Shown in pieces: positions 1 to 8,429 of a stretch of 64,000 nt of DNA. Position 1 is the stretch's first letter. The number at the start of each line of letters is the position of its first letter. The translations under genes and the position numbers were made by a program. This DNA is from Mycolicibacterium hippocampi. Lineage in GTDB: Bacteria > Actinomycetota > Actinomycetes > Mycobacteriales > Mycobacteriaceae. Under the pieces are notes generated by a model. The model saw only the letters and a program-made list of their open reading frames with translations, was not told the origin of the DNA and made no database searches. The stretch spans positions 4,836,001-4,900,000 of the forward strand of contig NZ_BLLB01000002.1 of assembly GCF_010723735.1 (NCBI RefSeq), read 5' to 3'.

Positions 1-843
1 CCATTTCATGTCGTGGTCGAAGCCTCCGCTGGCGATCACGACACCGCGACGGGCCCGGACCCGGATGCCACGGCCGTCCTTCTCGATCACCGCGCCGGTG
101 ACCGCGCCGTCGACATCGGTGATCAGCTCCGTCATCGGGGAGCTGAGCCACAGCGGGATGCCCTGTTGCTTCATCGCCAGCCGGAGCCGGGCGGCCAGCG
201 ATTGACCGATCGCGGCCATCCGGTCGCCGAACACCCGGGCCCGCAGCATTCGCCAGACCAGTTTCAGCAGCACTGCCTTGCCCCGCCACGACTGGCGGAC
301 CTGGTAGAACAGCCGCAGATCCTTGGGGCCGAACCAGATTCCCTTGGGAGCCAGGGCCAGCGGGGTCAGCAGGTTCTGCTCATCGTCGCCGAGCACCCTC
401 AGATCGATGGCCTCGACGTTGATGGTGCTGCCGAGCGCCGAGCCTCCCGGCGCCTCGGGATAGTAGTCGGCGTACCCCGGCTTCCACACGAATTCCAGCC
501 ACGGGCTGAGGTTCTCGAGGAACTGCATCATCTCCGGTGCGGTGTCGACGTACTTACGCAGCCGCGCGTCGCTGACCAGACCGCCGGTGATGTGCTTCAG
601 ATAACCGAACACCGCGTCGGGGTCCGGGACGTGGCCCGCGCGGCGCTGGGACGGTGCGCCCGGTACCCAGATCCCACCACCGGACAGTGCGGTCGATCCG
701 CCGAACTGGGCCGACTTCTCCACGACCAATGTGTCCAGGTCGGCGGCAGACGCCGTCAGCGCGGCGGTCATCCCGCCACCGCCGGATCCGATCACCAGCA
801 CATCGGTGACGTGGTCGAATTCCGGTTCTGTTGCTGCGCTCAC
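1..843 (-). CDS. KstD-like FAD-binding dehydrogenase, 3' end beyond the window
   Basis: This minus-strand gene runs off the left edge, so only its first 281 codons are present. Near residues 16-35 there is a dinucleotide-binding turn ([15 protein letters not shown]), followed by [15 protein letters not shown]. That arrangement is typical of the FAD_binding_2 group holding 3-ketosteroid delta1-dehydrogenases and fumarate-reductase-like flavoproteins. The visible part ends with a second conserved piece, ASGGFDHD. The GTG start overlaps the stop of the mhpB-like gene by four bases, so it is the downstream gene of the mhp-like operon. A role in dehydrogenating a ring ketone or enoyl intermediate is inferred from the family; the substrate is unknown. 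Confidence 0.8.
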   Translation of the reverse strand, partial: MSAATEPEFDHVTDVLVIGSGGGGMTAALTASAADLDTLVVEKSAQFGGSTALSGGGIWVPGAPSQRRAGHVPDPDAVFGYLKHITGGLVSDARLRKYVDTAPEMMQFLENLSPWLEFVWKPGYADYYPEAPGGSALGSTINVEAIDLRVLGDDEQNLLTPLALAPKGIWFGPKDLRLFYQVRQSWRGKAVLLKLVWRMLRARVFGDRMAAIGQSLAARLRLAMKQQGIPLWLSSPMTELITDVDGAVTGAVIEKDGRGIRVRARRGVVIASGGFDHDMKW

Positions 844-1784
844 GAGTTCACCGCCGTTCTGAGCGCAAACCCGGCGATCAGGTCCGGCGCGGCGCGGTAG
901 AAGTGGTTGCTGGTCGTGTATCCGCCCTGGGCGGCCAGCGCTGCGAACGCGGCGACCCAGGTCCGTATCTCGTGGGCGGAGTTCCCCGCCTGCTGGGCGA
1001 CCCAGCCGTTGTCCCAGCCGTCGACGTCGGCGAGCCGTTGGTTGTCGAGTAGGTCGAGGAACGCGTGGTCCCATTCGGGATTGAGGGGTGCGAGAGACCC
1101 GTGGCCCGAGGCGAACTCACGCGCAGCTTCCATCACCGCGACCTGGCGGGCTTGCCGCTGCTCGCCGGTCATCGGTTTGCCGTGCACGATCCGCTCCAGT
1201 GCTGCCGGCGGCGCGGTGGCGAGGGTGGGCACCGGTGGGTCGTGGGACAGCCCGCCGGAACCGACGACGAGCACCCGCTTGCCCAGCTCGGCCAGGTGGG
1301 TCCCGACGGCGGCCCCCAGCGCTCGCACCCGGCTCAGCGGTCCCAGCGGGGTGGCCACCGAGTTGATGAACACCGGGATCACCGGCTTGGCGGTGGCATC
1401 TCCGAAGAGTTTCTGCAACGGCTGCACGGTGCCGTGGTCGACGTGCATCGCCGCCGAGATCGCGATGTCGACGCCGGAGTCCAAAACCGCTCGGGCGCAG
1501 TCGTTCGCCAGATCGGCGGGAACATCGAGCGCCCCCTTGTGAGTGCCGTAGTCACCGACGCCTTCTGCAGCGGTGCCGATGCAGAACGGTGGCATCACGT
1601 TGTAGAAGAAGCCGTTGTAGTGGTCCGGCGAGAACGTGACCACCAGATCGGGATCGAACGCGGTGACGAACTCCCGCGCGTGCGCGATCGCCGACTCGAT
1701 GTCGTCAAGGAGTTCCTGTGACGGTCCCGGAAGGTTCAGTAGCGGGCTGTGCGACATGCAGCACAGCGCGATCTGGGTTGCCAT
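840..1784 (-). CDS. mhpB: MhpB-like class III extradiol ring-cleavage dioxygenase (2,3-dihydroxyphenylpropionate 1,2-dioxygenase type)
   Basis: The 314-aa product has the length of E. coli MhpB (314 aa) and matches what I remember of it along its whole length. Shared pieces are the N-terminal [26 protein letters not shown], the MHVDHG region, [15 protein letters not shown] and the C-terminal [17 protein letters not shown] segment. The His residues at SHSP, PDHYN, VDHG and LSHDPP are those expected for Fe(II) binding and catalysis. The family cleaves catechols meta to the hydroxyls, giving a ring-opened dienoate for the neighbouring hydrolase. The start is supported by a strong GGGAAGGAGA site about 8 bases upstream, although it lies 80 bases inside the end of the mhpA-like gene. 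Confidence 0.9.
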   Translation of the reverse strand: MATQIALCCMSHSPLLNLPGPSQELLDDIESAIAHAREFVTAFDPDLVVTFSPDHYNGFFYNVMPPFCIGTAAEGVGDYGTHKGALDVPADLANDCARAVLDSGVDIAISAAMHVDHGTVQPLQKLFGDATAKPVIPVFINSVATPLGPLSRVRALGAAVGTHLAELGKRVLVVGSGGLSHDPPVPTLATAPPAALERIVHGKPMTGEQRQARQVAVMEAAREFASGHGSLAPLNPEWDHAFLDLLDNQRLADVDGWDNGWVAQQAGNSAHEIRTWVAAFAALAAQGGYTTSNHFYRAAPDLIAGFALRTAVNS

Positions 1785-3444
1785 GAGAAGCGGGGTCTCC
1801 TTCCCGGCTCAGGGTGGCGGTGGTCAACTGCAGCACCGCGAACAGCGACGCAGACACCTCGGGTGCGCGTTGGGCGATACACGCCGCGGCGATGCACCGG
1901 TCGGGCCGCAGGAACAGTACGGAGTCGGTGTAGACGTCGAACCAGGATTTGAGGGCGCCGGTACGGTCGCCGACGACCACGACGTCGGGGTCGTCGTGCC
2001 CGGGCCAGTGCAGCTGTGTCATCGGGCGGGCTTCGATGAACTTGGCGCCCAACGTCTTCCAGCGATCGAACGCGCTCTCCCCGAGAACGGCGCGCAGATT
2101 GTTACTCCAGCACAACACGGCGAACCCTGTTCCCAGGACGTCGTCGAGCATCATGTCGTGTTGCTCCCGGGTGTCGACACGTGGCTGGATGAACAACGTG
2201 CCCGTCGGCGAGTTCCCGGATCGGCCTGCCTCTGGTGCGGCGTGGTGGACGGCACCGTCGAGGTAGCGCGGCATCGGCTTGAAACGCATCTCGAGCACAT
2301 AGCGTTTTACCGACGGCACCACCGACGCGGCGTGGATGACACGGTCCCGCAGCGCGGCCACCCGACGGTTCGTCGGCGAGATGACCCGACCGACCATCGT
2401 CGAAAGGTCGATCATGGCGCGGGCGTGCTTGCGCCGCTCCACGTCGTAGGTATCGAGCAGCCCCTCGCCGGCCTGGCCGGATACGACGGCGGCCAGCTTC
2501 CAGCCGAGGTTGGCCGCATCCCGGATGCCGCTGTTGTAGCCCTGCCCCTGCCACACCGGCATCAGGTGCGCGGCATCGCCTGCGAGCATCAGCCGGCCCT
2601 TGCGGAAGGATCCGGCGATGCGCGAATGATGCGTGTAGACCCGGTGCCGGATCATGTCGACGCGTTCGGGATACGGAACCCGCTGCGCGAGCATGCGACG
2701 CACGAATTCCGGTTCTGCGGCCTGCTCGTCGGTCTCGTCGGGATGGATCAGGAATTCAAAACGCCGAATGCCGTGGGCGATCGAGATCGACACATAGGGC
2801 CGGCGGGGGTCGGCTCCCACTTCGCTGTTCGGATGCCCCAGCGGATCATTCGCCACGTCGACGACCAGCCATCGCGTCGATGACGTGGTCCCGTCGAAGG
2901 ACACTCCCATCAGCCTTCGGATGGCACTTCGTCCCCCATCACAACCCACGACATAGCGGGCGGCCACCGGGGTGCGCCCATCGGCGAACTCGACGGTCAC
3001 CCCGTCCGGGGTCTCGACACAGGTCTGCATCCGATGACCGAAGCGCACTTCCACGTGGTCGAATCGCTGCAGGCCGCGGCACAATTCGGCGTCGACCAGC
3101 GGCTGGACGAAACCGTTGCGCTTCGGCCAGCCGAAGCGGGCGTCCGGAGGTGCCATCTCGACGAGCAGGCGCCGTTGCGCATCGAAGAAGCGCAGGATCT
3201 GGTTCGGCACCGTGTGCGGCAGTACCTGTTCGACAAGCCCTATCGACTGGAAGGTGCGCAACGACTCGTCGTCGAGGCCGACTCCACGGGGATAGTCGAT
3301 GAGAGTGTCGCGTTCCTCCACCACCAGTGTGCGAATGCCCTGGAGCCCGAGGATGTTCGCCAACGTCAGCCCTGATGGGCCGGCCCCGACGATGACGACG
3401 TCCACCTGGTTGTCCACCTGATCGTCCGTGTCCACGGCAGTCAT
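1705..3444 (-). CDS. mhpA: MhpA-like FAD-dependent aromatic monooxygenase (3-(3-hydroxyphenyl)propionate hydroxylase type)
   Basis: This is a 579-aa class A flavoprotein hydroxylase. It has the N-terminal Rossmann motif [17 protein letters not shown] (about residues 18-34), the middle motif [12 protein letters not shown] with the DG pair, and the second FAD motif [33 protein letters not shown] split over residues 285-320. The family uses NAD(P)H and O2 to ortho-hydroxylate a phenol, making the catechol for MhpB. The ATG overlaps the stop of the upstream hydrolase by four bases. The last 26 codons overlap mhpB in another frame, and the protein is about 25 aa longer than the E. coli enzyme. Substrate is inferred only from the mhp-like context. 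Confidence 0.85.
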   Translation of the reverse strand: MTAVDTDDQVDNQVDVVIVGAGPSGLTLANILGLQGIRTLVVEERDTLIDYPRGVGLDDESLRTFQSIGLVEQVLPHTVPNQILRFFDAQRRLLVEMAPPDARFGWPKRNGFVQPLVDAELCRGLQRFDHVEVRFGHRMQTCVETPDGVTVEFADGRTPVAARYVVGCDGGRSAIRRLMGVSFDGTTSSTRWLVVDVANDPLGHPNSEVGADPRRPYVSISIAHGIRRFEFLIHPDETDEQAAEPEFVRRMLAQRVPYPERVDMIRHRVYTHHSRIAGSFRKGRLMLAGDAAHLMPVWQGQGYNSGIRDAANLGWKLAAVVSGQAGEGLLDTYDVERRKHARAMIDLSTMVGRVISPTNRRVAALRDRVIHAASVVPSVKRYVLEMRFKPMPRYLDGAVHHAAPEAGRSGNSPTGTLFIQPRVDTREQHDMMLDDVLGTGFAVLCWSNNLRAVLGESAFDRWKTLGAKFIEARPMTQLHWPGHDDPDVVVVGDRTGALKSWFDVYTDSVLFLRPDRCIAAACIAQRAPEVSASLFAVLQLTTATLSREGDPASHGNPDRAVLHVAQPATEPSGTVTGTP

Positions 3445-4307
3445 GCGCGCCCCAGCAGGAAGTCCAGATGCAGCCGGTCGAACGTCTTGGGGTCCTCGTA
3501 CTGCGGCCAGTGCCCGCAGCCCGGCATCACCTCGAAGCGGGCGCCGGGGATCATCGACGCCATCCGGCGTCCCTCCTGGACATCGGCGGTCGGATCGTCA
3601 CTGGTCCACACCACGAGCGTGGGTGCGGTGATCGCGCCGTACTCGTCAGGGCCGAGCAGGTTGCGCGCACGGATCTGCGGATCCTGCAGGGCCATGATGT
3701 CTTTCATCGCTGCGGCGAAGCCCGGCTGCTGGTAGACGCGCTGTCGGCTGGCGACGATGTCGTCGTAGTCCTTTGACTTGTCGGCCATCAGCCACTTGAT
3801 GCGCGCCTGAACGGTTTCCCAGGTGGGGTTCTCCGCCGCGGCCATCGACAACGTGATGATCCGCGCCATCACCTCGGGGTCGGCCTGGGACCCGCCCGCG
3901 GTGTTGAGGACGAGGCGCTCCACTCGGTGCGGGTGGTCTATCGCCATGCGGGCGGCGACCCATCCGCCGAGGGACTCCCCGCTGACGTGGGCGCGGCCGA
4001 CTCCGATCGCGTCCAGGAACGCGACGAGATGTTCGACGTAGTGCGCGATCTCGAGGGGATGGCCGGGTTTGTCGGTGTACCCGTGGCCGAGCATGTCGAT
4101 CGACCACGTGGAGAAGTGTTCGGCGTGTGCCTCGAGGTTGCGGACGTAGGCCTCGGCGTGCCCGCCGGACCCGTGCAGGAAAACCAGCGCCGGCTTGCCC
4201 TGGTCACCAGCGTGCAGATAGCGGGTGCGAACTCCCCCGGCATCGAGATAGCCCTGCGAGAAGGCGACGCCCTGCAGGTCGCTCCACACGCTCTCGAAGT
4301 CGGTCAC
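3441..4307 (-). CDS. alpha/beta-hydrolase, MhpC-like meta-cleavage product hydrolase
   Basis: This is a 288-aa alpha/beta-hydrolase fold protein. The oxyanion segment is [12 protein letters not shown], the nucleophile elbow is SGESLGGW (Ser), the acid lies in the [10 protein letters not shown] segment and the catalytic His is in [11 protein letters not shown]. Carbon-carbon bond hydrolases of meta pathways (MhpC, BphD, HsaD) have this layout, and the gene is first in an operon with MhpA- and MhpB-like genes, so C-C hydrolysis of the ring-opened dienoate is the natural role. The GTG start has AGGAAGGGG about ten bases upstream. It is transcribed away from the IclR gene across a 147-bp region with two palindromes. 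No MhpD/E/F homologue is visible here. Confidence 0.8.
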   Translation of the reverse strand: MTDFESVWSDLQGVAFSQGYLDAGGVRTRYLHAGDQGKPALVFLHGSGGHAEAYVRNLEAHAEHFSTWSIDMLGHGYTDKPGHPLEIAHYVEHLVAFLDAIGVGRAHVSGESLGGWVAARMAIDHPHRVERLVLNTAGGSQADPEVMARIITLSMAAAENPTWETVQARIKWLMADKSKDYDDIVASRQRVYQQPGFAAAMKDIMALQDPQIRARNLLGPDEYGAITAPTLVVWTSDDPTADVQEGRRMASMIPGARFEVMPGCGHWPQYEDPKTFDRLHLDFLLGRA

Positions 4308-4343
4308 CCCGCACCCCTTCCTGTTCTCGTTGAGGGCTTGACG

Positions 4344-4362
4344 ACGAGAATGTGATTCTCGT
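4344..4362. promoter_or_regulatory. Operator copy 1: ACGAGAAT-GTG-ATTCTCGT
   Basis: This is a perfect inverted repeat with 8-base arms around a 3-base centre. It lies 37 bp upstream of the hydrolase (mhpC-like) start on the minus strand. The inner GAGAAT-N3-ATTCTC recurs at 8380 and 14214. The size and symmetry fit a TetR-type dimer site; binding is inferred. Confidence 0.7.
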
Positions 4363-4389
4363 ATTTTGTAAGCACTCTGCTCATTTATC

Positions 4390-4403
4390 GCACATCCATG
4401 TGC
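4390..4403. promoter_or_regulatory. Second palindrome in the divergent hydrolase/IclR promoter, GCACAT-CC-ATGTGC
   Basis: The inverted repeat has 6-base arms around CC and lies 51 bp before the IclR ATG. It differs in sequence from the GAGAAT palindrome 30 bp away. IclR regulators of mhp-type operons are known to bind GTGCAC-rich palindromes between divergent genes, so an IclR binding site is plausible. Confidence 0.45.
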
Positions 4404-4454
4404 ACTATAGTCAGAGCATCACTCTCGGGAGTGTGTCTGTCAAGGAAGGCCCGC

Positions 4455-5168
4455 ATGACTCGACCGTCCGTCGAACCGGGGAGCACCGCTGCGGCTGCCG
4501 GCGCCCCCGGCTCCCAGACGCTGGCCCGTGGCCTGAGCGCACTCCAGTTGGTGGCGAGTTCCCCGACCGGGCTGACGGTGACCCAGGTCGCCGACGACAT
4601 CGGGGTGCACCGCACCATCGCCTATAGGCTGCTCAGCACCCTCGCCCAGTTCCGGTTCGTGGCCAAGGGAGAAGACGGCCGGTACCGCTCTGCGGCCGCC
4701 CTGGCGGTCCTGGGAGCATCGTTCGACAACAACGTCCGTCAGATGTGCGTGCCGACGCTGCGGGGCTTGGCCGACGAGCTCGGCACCACGGTGTCGCTGT
4801 TGGTGGCCGAGGGTGACCAACAGGTCGCGATCGCGGTGATCGTGCCGACCAACGTGTTCTACCAACTGTCGTTCCACGAGGGCAGCCGGTACCCGCTGGA
4901 GCGCGGCGCGGCCGGGATCGCGCTGTTGGCCAGCATGCCGCCGCGGCCGGGTGAACGGGACCTCGTACCGTTGGCGCGTCAGCAGGGCTGGGTGAGCACC
5001 CACGGTGAGATCGAACCCAACACCTACGGCCTGGCGGTCCCGGTACGCCGCCGGCCTCCGGCACCGCCCACCTGCATCAATCTGATCTCGCATCGCGAAG
5101 ACGTCGTCGTCGACGGCCGCGAGACAGTCATCAAGGCGGCCGACGAGTTGTCGGCGATCCTCAGCTGA
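4455..5168 (+). CDS. IclR-family transcriptional regulator
   Basis: The 237-aa product has an N-terminal winged helix-turn-helix (LARGLSALQLV, then LTVTQVADDIGVHRTIAYRLLSTL, about residues 25-65). A C-terminal effector domain follows, with RGLADELGTTVSLLVAEG and the GSRYPLERGAAGIALLA segment typical of IclR. The ATG is preceded by AAGGAAGG at a good distance; an upstream in-frame start would lack this. The gene is divergent from the mhpC-A-B-like operon and 40 bp upstream of a KstD-like gene, so it probably senses an aromatic or ring-derived acid, as MhpR does in E. coli. The effector is unknown. Confidence 0.85.
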   Translation: MTRPSVEPGSTAAAAGAPGSQTLARGLSALQLVASSPTGLTVTQVADDIGVHRTIAYRLLSTLAQFRFVAKGEDGRYRSAAALAVLGASFDNNVRQMCVPTLRGLADELGTTVSLLVAEGDQQVAIAVIVPTNVFYQLSFHEGSRYPLERGAAGIALLASMPPRPGERDLVPLARQQGWVSTHGEIEPNTYGLAVPVRRRPPAPPTCINLISHREDVVVDGRETVIKAADELSAILS

Positions 5169-5208
5169 GATCCGGTCTCGCGGGCGCCGAACGAGGAAGG
5201 GAGACAAG

Positions 5209-6822
5209 ATGACCGACTGGGACCACGACGTCGACGTCGTCGTACTGGGTAGCGGGGGCGCGGGGCTGACCGCCGCACTGTCCGCGGCGGTCGCCGGTGC
5301 CACGGTGGAGGTCTACGAGAAGGCCGAGACGGTCGGCGGCACGACCGCGGTCTCCGGCGGGATCGTCTGGATACCCGCGCACGGCCGGTCCGCCGACGGC
5401 CCGCTAAGCACCGATGACGCCATGGCATACCTGCGCGCTCAATCGCTGGGCTTCATGGACGACGAGTTGGTCGAGACGTTCGTGCGCAGTGGCGCCGCCA
5501 TGCTCGACTTCGTGGAGGCGCACAGCGATCTCGAGTTCGAGGTCGCCACCGGGTTCCCCGACTACAAGCCCGAACTACCGGGCGGGAAGCCCGGCGGTGG
5601 ACGATCGCTGAACGCCAAACCGGTCGACCTCGCACAGCTGGGTGACTGGCGTGACCGGATCACGTCGTTCCCTGCCGATTTCAGCAACGTCGGCATCGAC
5701 GCCGAGACACGGGCCCGCATCCACGCGGCCGTAGACGACATGTCCGGCGAGTTCTGTGTCGCCGGAACGGCGTTGATCGCCGGGTTGCTGAAGGGGTTGC
5801 TGGACGCGGGTGTGGTCCCGCATACCGGTGCGCGGGCAGTCGAACTCATCGCCGATCCCCTCGGCATCACCGGCGTGCGGATCGAACAGGGCGGCAGCCA
5901 GTTACGGGTGCGTGCCCGCCGCGGCGTGGTGCTCGGAACCGGCGGCTTCGAGTGGGACCAGCGGCTGGTCGAGGCCTACCTGCGAGGTCCACTCCATGGC
6001 GCTGTCTCCCCACCCAACAACACCGGCGACGGCCTGCGGATGGCGATGGCGCACGGCGCCGACCTGGCCAACATGGGTGAGGCGTGGTGGGTACCGATCG
6101 TGCAGATCCCCGGCGACACCTACGCGGGACATCCGCGGAGTCGCAGTGTCCGGCTCGAGCGCACCCGCCCCCGGAGCATCATCGTCAACAGGGCGGGCAA
6201 GCGCTTCCTCAACGAAGCGGGGGAATACAACTCGATGGCGGGCCCGTTCCACTTCCTCGATCCCAAGCTCGGATATGCCAACGACCCGGCATGGATCGTG
6301 TTCGATTCGATCCACTTCAAGCACTACGGCTTTCTCGGCGTGGATCCCGACGGACCCGTGCCCGACTGGTTCTGCCAGTCCGCCGACCTCGCCGAGCTCG
6401 GCGACAAGACCGGCATCGACCCAGCAGGGCTGGAGCGGACGCTGCAGGCCTGGAACTGCAACGTGGCCGATGAGCACGATCCCGACTTCGGCCGTGGCGC
6501 AAGCGCATACGACGGCTACTGGGGTGACGACAAAGCAGCCACCCCGGCGGCAAAGACCCTCGGCCCGATCGACACCGCCCCGTACTTCGCGGTGCCGGTT
6601 TCCGTCGGTGCGATGGGCACCAAAGGCGGGCCGCGGACCGACAGCGACGGCCGGGTACTCCACGTCAACGGCACCGTGATCACCGGCCTGTTCGCCGCGG
6701 GCAACGCGATGGCGGGGGCAACGGGCAAGGCATACGGCGGCGCCGGCGGCACCCTCGGCCCGGCACTGGTGTTCGGCTACCGCGCCGGCCACGCCGCGGC
6801 CACCGGCAAATCGGTGTCCTGA
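5209..6822 (+). CDS. KstD-like FAD-binding dehydrogenase
   Basis: This is a 537-aa flavoprotein of the FAD_binding_2 group. It has VVVLGSGGAGLTAALSAAVAG near the N-terminus, VGGTTAVSGGIVWIPAHG, VVLGTGGFEWD in the middle, and the C-terminal GLFAAGNAMAGATGKAYGGAGGTLGPALVFGY that closes the FAD site in 3-ketosteroid dehydrogenases and their relatives. Such enzymes remove two hydrogens next to a ketone, or act on unsaturated acids. The start is set by GAAGGGAGA six bases upstream. It follows the IclR gene in the same direction. A second, partial member lies at the left edge. Steroid substrate specificity cannot be claimed from sequence alone. Confidence 0.82.
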   Translation: MTDWDHDVDVVVLGSGGAGLTAALSAAVAGATVEVYEKAETVGGTTAVSGGIVWIPAHGRSADGPLSTDDAMAYLRAQSLGFMDDELVETFVRSGAAMLDFVEAHSDLEFEVATGFPDYKPELPGGKPGGGRSLNAKPVDLAQLGDWRDRITSFPADFSNVGIDAETRARIHAAVDDMSGEFCVAGTALIAGLLKGLLDAGVVPHTGARAVELIADPLGITGVRIEQGGSQLRVRARRGVVLGTGGFEWDQRLVEAYLRGPLHGAVSPPNNTGDGLRMAMAHGADLANMGEAWWVPIVQIPGDTYAGHPRSRSVRLERTRPRSIIVNRAGKRFLNEAGEYNSMAGPFHFLDPKLGYANDPAWIVFDSIHFKHYGFLGVDPDGPVPDWFCQSADLAELGDKTGIDPAGLERTLQAWNCNVADEHDPDFGRGASAYDGYWGDDKAATPAAKTLGPIDTAPYFAVPVSVGAMGTKGGPRTDSDGRVLHVNGTVITGLFAAGNAMAGATGKAYGGAGGTLGPALVFGYRAGHAAATGKSVS

Positions 6823-6848
6823 CACCGCAGGATCGGTTGCCGGTCGAC

Positions 6849-6854
6849 TACCCT
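6849..6854 (+). promoter_or_regulatory. Leaderless -10 hexamer TACCCT for the TetR gene
   Basis: TACCCT is followed by 7 bases and then GTG at 6862, with no Shine-Dalgarno sequence between. This is the spacing of leaderless mycobacterial transcripts that begin at the start codon. Confidence 0.6.
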
Positions 6855-6861
6855 CGTCGCT

Positions 6862-7494
6862 GTGACCTCCGCGCCCATCGGCAGCCGGTTCAGCGCCATC
6901 TCGCGCACCGCCGCACAGACCAGGGTGCTGGACGCCGCCCTCAAACTCATCGCCGAGCACGGGGTCAGCGGAACGTCACTGCAGATGATCGCCGACGCCA
7001 TGGGGGTCACGAAAGCCGCGGTCTATCGCCAGTTCAAGACCAAGGAAGAGATCGTCGTCGCCATCACCGAGCGAGAGATGGCCAGGCTCGAGGACGCGGT
7101 GGAGGCCGCCGAGGCCGAAGGCCACCCGGTGCGCGCGCGGGAAGTGCTGCTGGACAGGATGATCGATCAGGCTATCGAACGCCGCGGGGTGGTCAGCGTG
7201 CTGCAGTTCGATCCGGTGATCATCAGGCTGCAGGCCGAACACGAACCGTTCCAGCGCTTCGTCGAGAGGCTCTACGCGGCGCTGCTCGGCACCGAGGCCG
7301 GCGTCGAGGCACGCTTCCACGCGGCGATGCTGTCGAGCGCGATCAGTGTGGCTGTCATGCATCCGCTGATCGCCGATTTCGACGGCGCCACCCTCCGCGC
7401 GCAGTTGACCCAGATGACCCGCCGGATGCTCGACCTGCCCGAGTCCGCTCAGGATTCGGCAGGGACGACGAATAGCCGGTCGGCAGCCCCGTAG
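6862..7494 (+). CDS. TetR-family transcriptional regulator, candidate regulator of the GAGAAT-N3-ATTCTC regulon
   Basis: The 210-aa product has an N-terminal TetR HTH (QTRVLDAALKLIAEHG, then TSLQMIADAMGVTKAAVYRQF, about residues 18-60) and an all-helical ligand-binding C-terminal half. It is the only TetR gene inside the region bounded by the three GAGAAT-N3-ATTCTC palindromes, hence the best candidate to bind them, although none lies directly in front of it. Its GTG start fits a leaderless transcript. The 3' end overlaps the convergent MeaB-like gene by 46 bases. The ligand may be a CoA thioester of the pathway; that is a guess from other catabolic TetR proteins. Confidence 0.85.
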   Translation: MTSAPIGSRFSAISRTAAQTRVLDAALKLIAEHGVSGTSLQMIADAMGVTKAAVYRQFKTKEEIVVAITEREMARLEDAVEAAEAEGHPVRAREVLLDRMIDQAIERRGVVSVLQFDPVIIRLQAEHEPFQRFVERLYAALLGTEAGVEARFHAAMLSSAISVAVMHPLIADFDGATLRAQLTQMTRRMLDLPESAQDSAGTTNSRSAAP

Positions 7495-8324
7495 GGGTCG
7501 TCCCGGCCCTCGGCCACGGCCTGAGCCAGCCGTTCCAGGTCGGGATGACTACGTAGCCGGGTCTGTGCCATCGACAGGATCTGGGCGCGGGCGCGTGCAA
7601 GACGCCGGTCGGCGGTGTCGGTTCGGTGGTAGGTATCGATCGCCTCGAGCAACTCGACGATCCCGTCCCCCTGCGCAGCGACGAGTTTGAGGACAGGAGC
7701 GTCGGTCTCGGCGCGCAGCTCGCGCACCGTCTGGTCGGCGCCGGCGCGGTCGGCCTTGTTCACCACGACGATGTCGGCGACCTCGAGAAGCCCGGCCTTG
7801 GCGGCCTGCACCGCGTCACCGGCGCCTGGGTTCAGGATCACCACGGTCGGTTCGGCGACGGCCGCGATCTCGATCTCGGACTGACCGACGCCCACCGTCT
7901 CCAGAACCACGAGGTCATAGGACAGCGCCGCGAGCAACGTGACGGCGGCGGGCACCGCCGCCGCGAGTCCGCCCAGATGACCCCGGGCCGCGACCGAGCG
8001 GATCAGAACGTCGGGGTCGTTGATGTGGGCGGCCATCCGAATCCGGTCTCCGAGCAGCGCACCACCGCTGAACGGCGACGACGGATCGACCGCGAGCACC
8101 GCCACCCGAAGTCCGTTGGCGCGGTAGGCGCCCACCAGGGCGCCGACCGTCGTCGACTTCCCGGCCCCGGGGGGTCCGGTGATGCCCACGACGCGGACCG
8201 GAGCGACCTCACCGAGGGCGGCTAGCACCTCGTCGCGGCGCGGGCTCTCCACCAGACTGAGCAGCCGCCCGGTGGCTCTGGCCGAACCGTTGCCTGCTGC
8301 GGCGATGAGCTCGTCGATGGTCAC
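7449..8324 (-). CDS. meaB: MeaB/ArgK-type G-protein chaperone of a cobalamin-dependent acyl-CoA mutase
   Basis: This is a 291-aa P-loop GTPase of the MeaB/ArgK group. It has GITGPPGAGKSTTVGALV (P-loop at residues 50-57), AVDPSSPFSGGALLGDRIRM (the family signature with switch I), ETVGVGQSE (switch II) and VVNKAD for guanine specificity. The family loads and protects adenosylcobalamin in methylmalonyl-CoA or isobutyryl-CoA mutases. Its presence supports the split mutase at 16.6-18.7 kb as a working B12 enzyme. I chose GTG at 8324 because TAATCT stands 7 bases before it; an ATG at 8357 would add 11 residues. It lacks the longer N-terminal arm I remember for the M. tuberculosis paralogue beside mutAB. 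Confidence 0.88.
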   Translation of the reverse strand: MTIDELIAAAGNGSARATGRLLSLVESPRRDEVLAALGEVAPVRVVGITGPPGAGKSTTVGALVGAYRANGLRVAVLAVDPSSPFSGGALLGDRIRMAAHINDPDVLIRSVAARGHLGGLAAAVPAAVTLLAALSYDLVVLETVGVGQSEIEIAAVAEPTVVILNPGAGDAVQAAKAGLLEVADIVVVNKADRAGADQTVRELRAETDAPVLKLVAAQGDGIVELLEAIDTYHRTDTADRRLARARAQILSMAQTRLRSHPDLERLAQAVAEGRDDPYGAADRLFVVPAES

Positions 8325-8331
8325 TCCAGAA

Positions 8332-8337
8332 AGATTA
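8332..8337 (-). promoter_or_regulatory. Leaderless -10 hexamer TAATCT for the MeaB-like gene
   Basis: Reading the minus strand, TAATCT is followed by TTCTGGA (7 bases) and GTG at 8324. This pattern matches the other leaderless starts in the window and decides the start used here. Confidence 0.5.
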
Positions 8338-8379
8338 CGCAGCCGATTACCCCTCATCTCATGAACCCGTTCCGAACTT

Positions 8380-8394
8380 GAGAATGATATTCTC
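8380..8394. promoter_or_regulatory. Operator copy 2: GAGAAT-GAT-ATTCTC
   Basis: A perfect 6-base-arm palindrome lies between the MeaB-like gene and the SDR operon, 36 bp upstream of the SDR start and so likely over its promoter. The core is identical to the copies at 4346 and 14214; only the 3-base centre differs. Confidence 0.7.
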
Positions 8395-8429
8395 GCTCAT
8401 CGAGAGTGTCAGTTTCAAGGAGGATGCGC

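Noticed and set aside
13-900. Long plus-strand open frame of 295 codons
   Set aside because: It is antisense to the KstD-like gene, which continues off the left edge and has clear FAD motifs; the plus frame has no family pattern.
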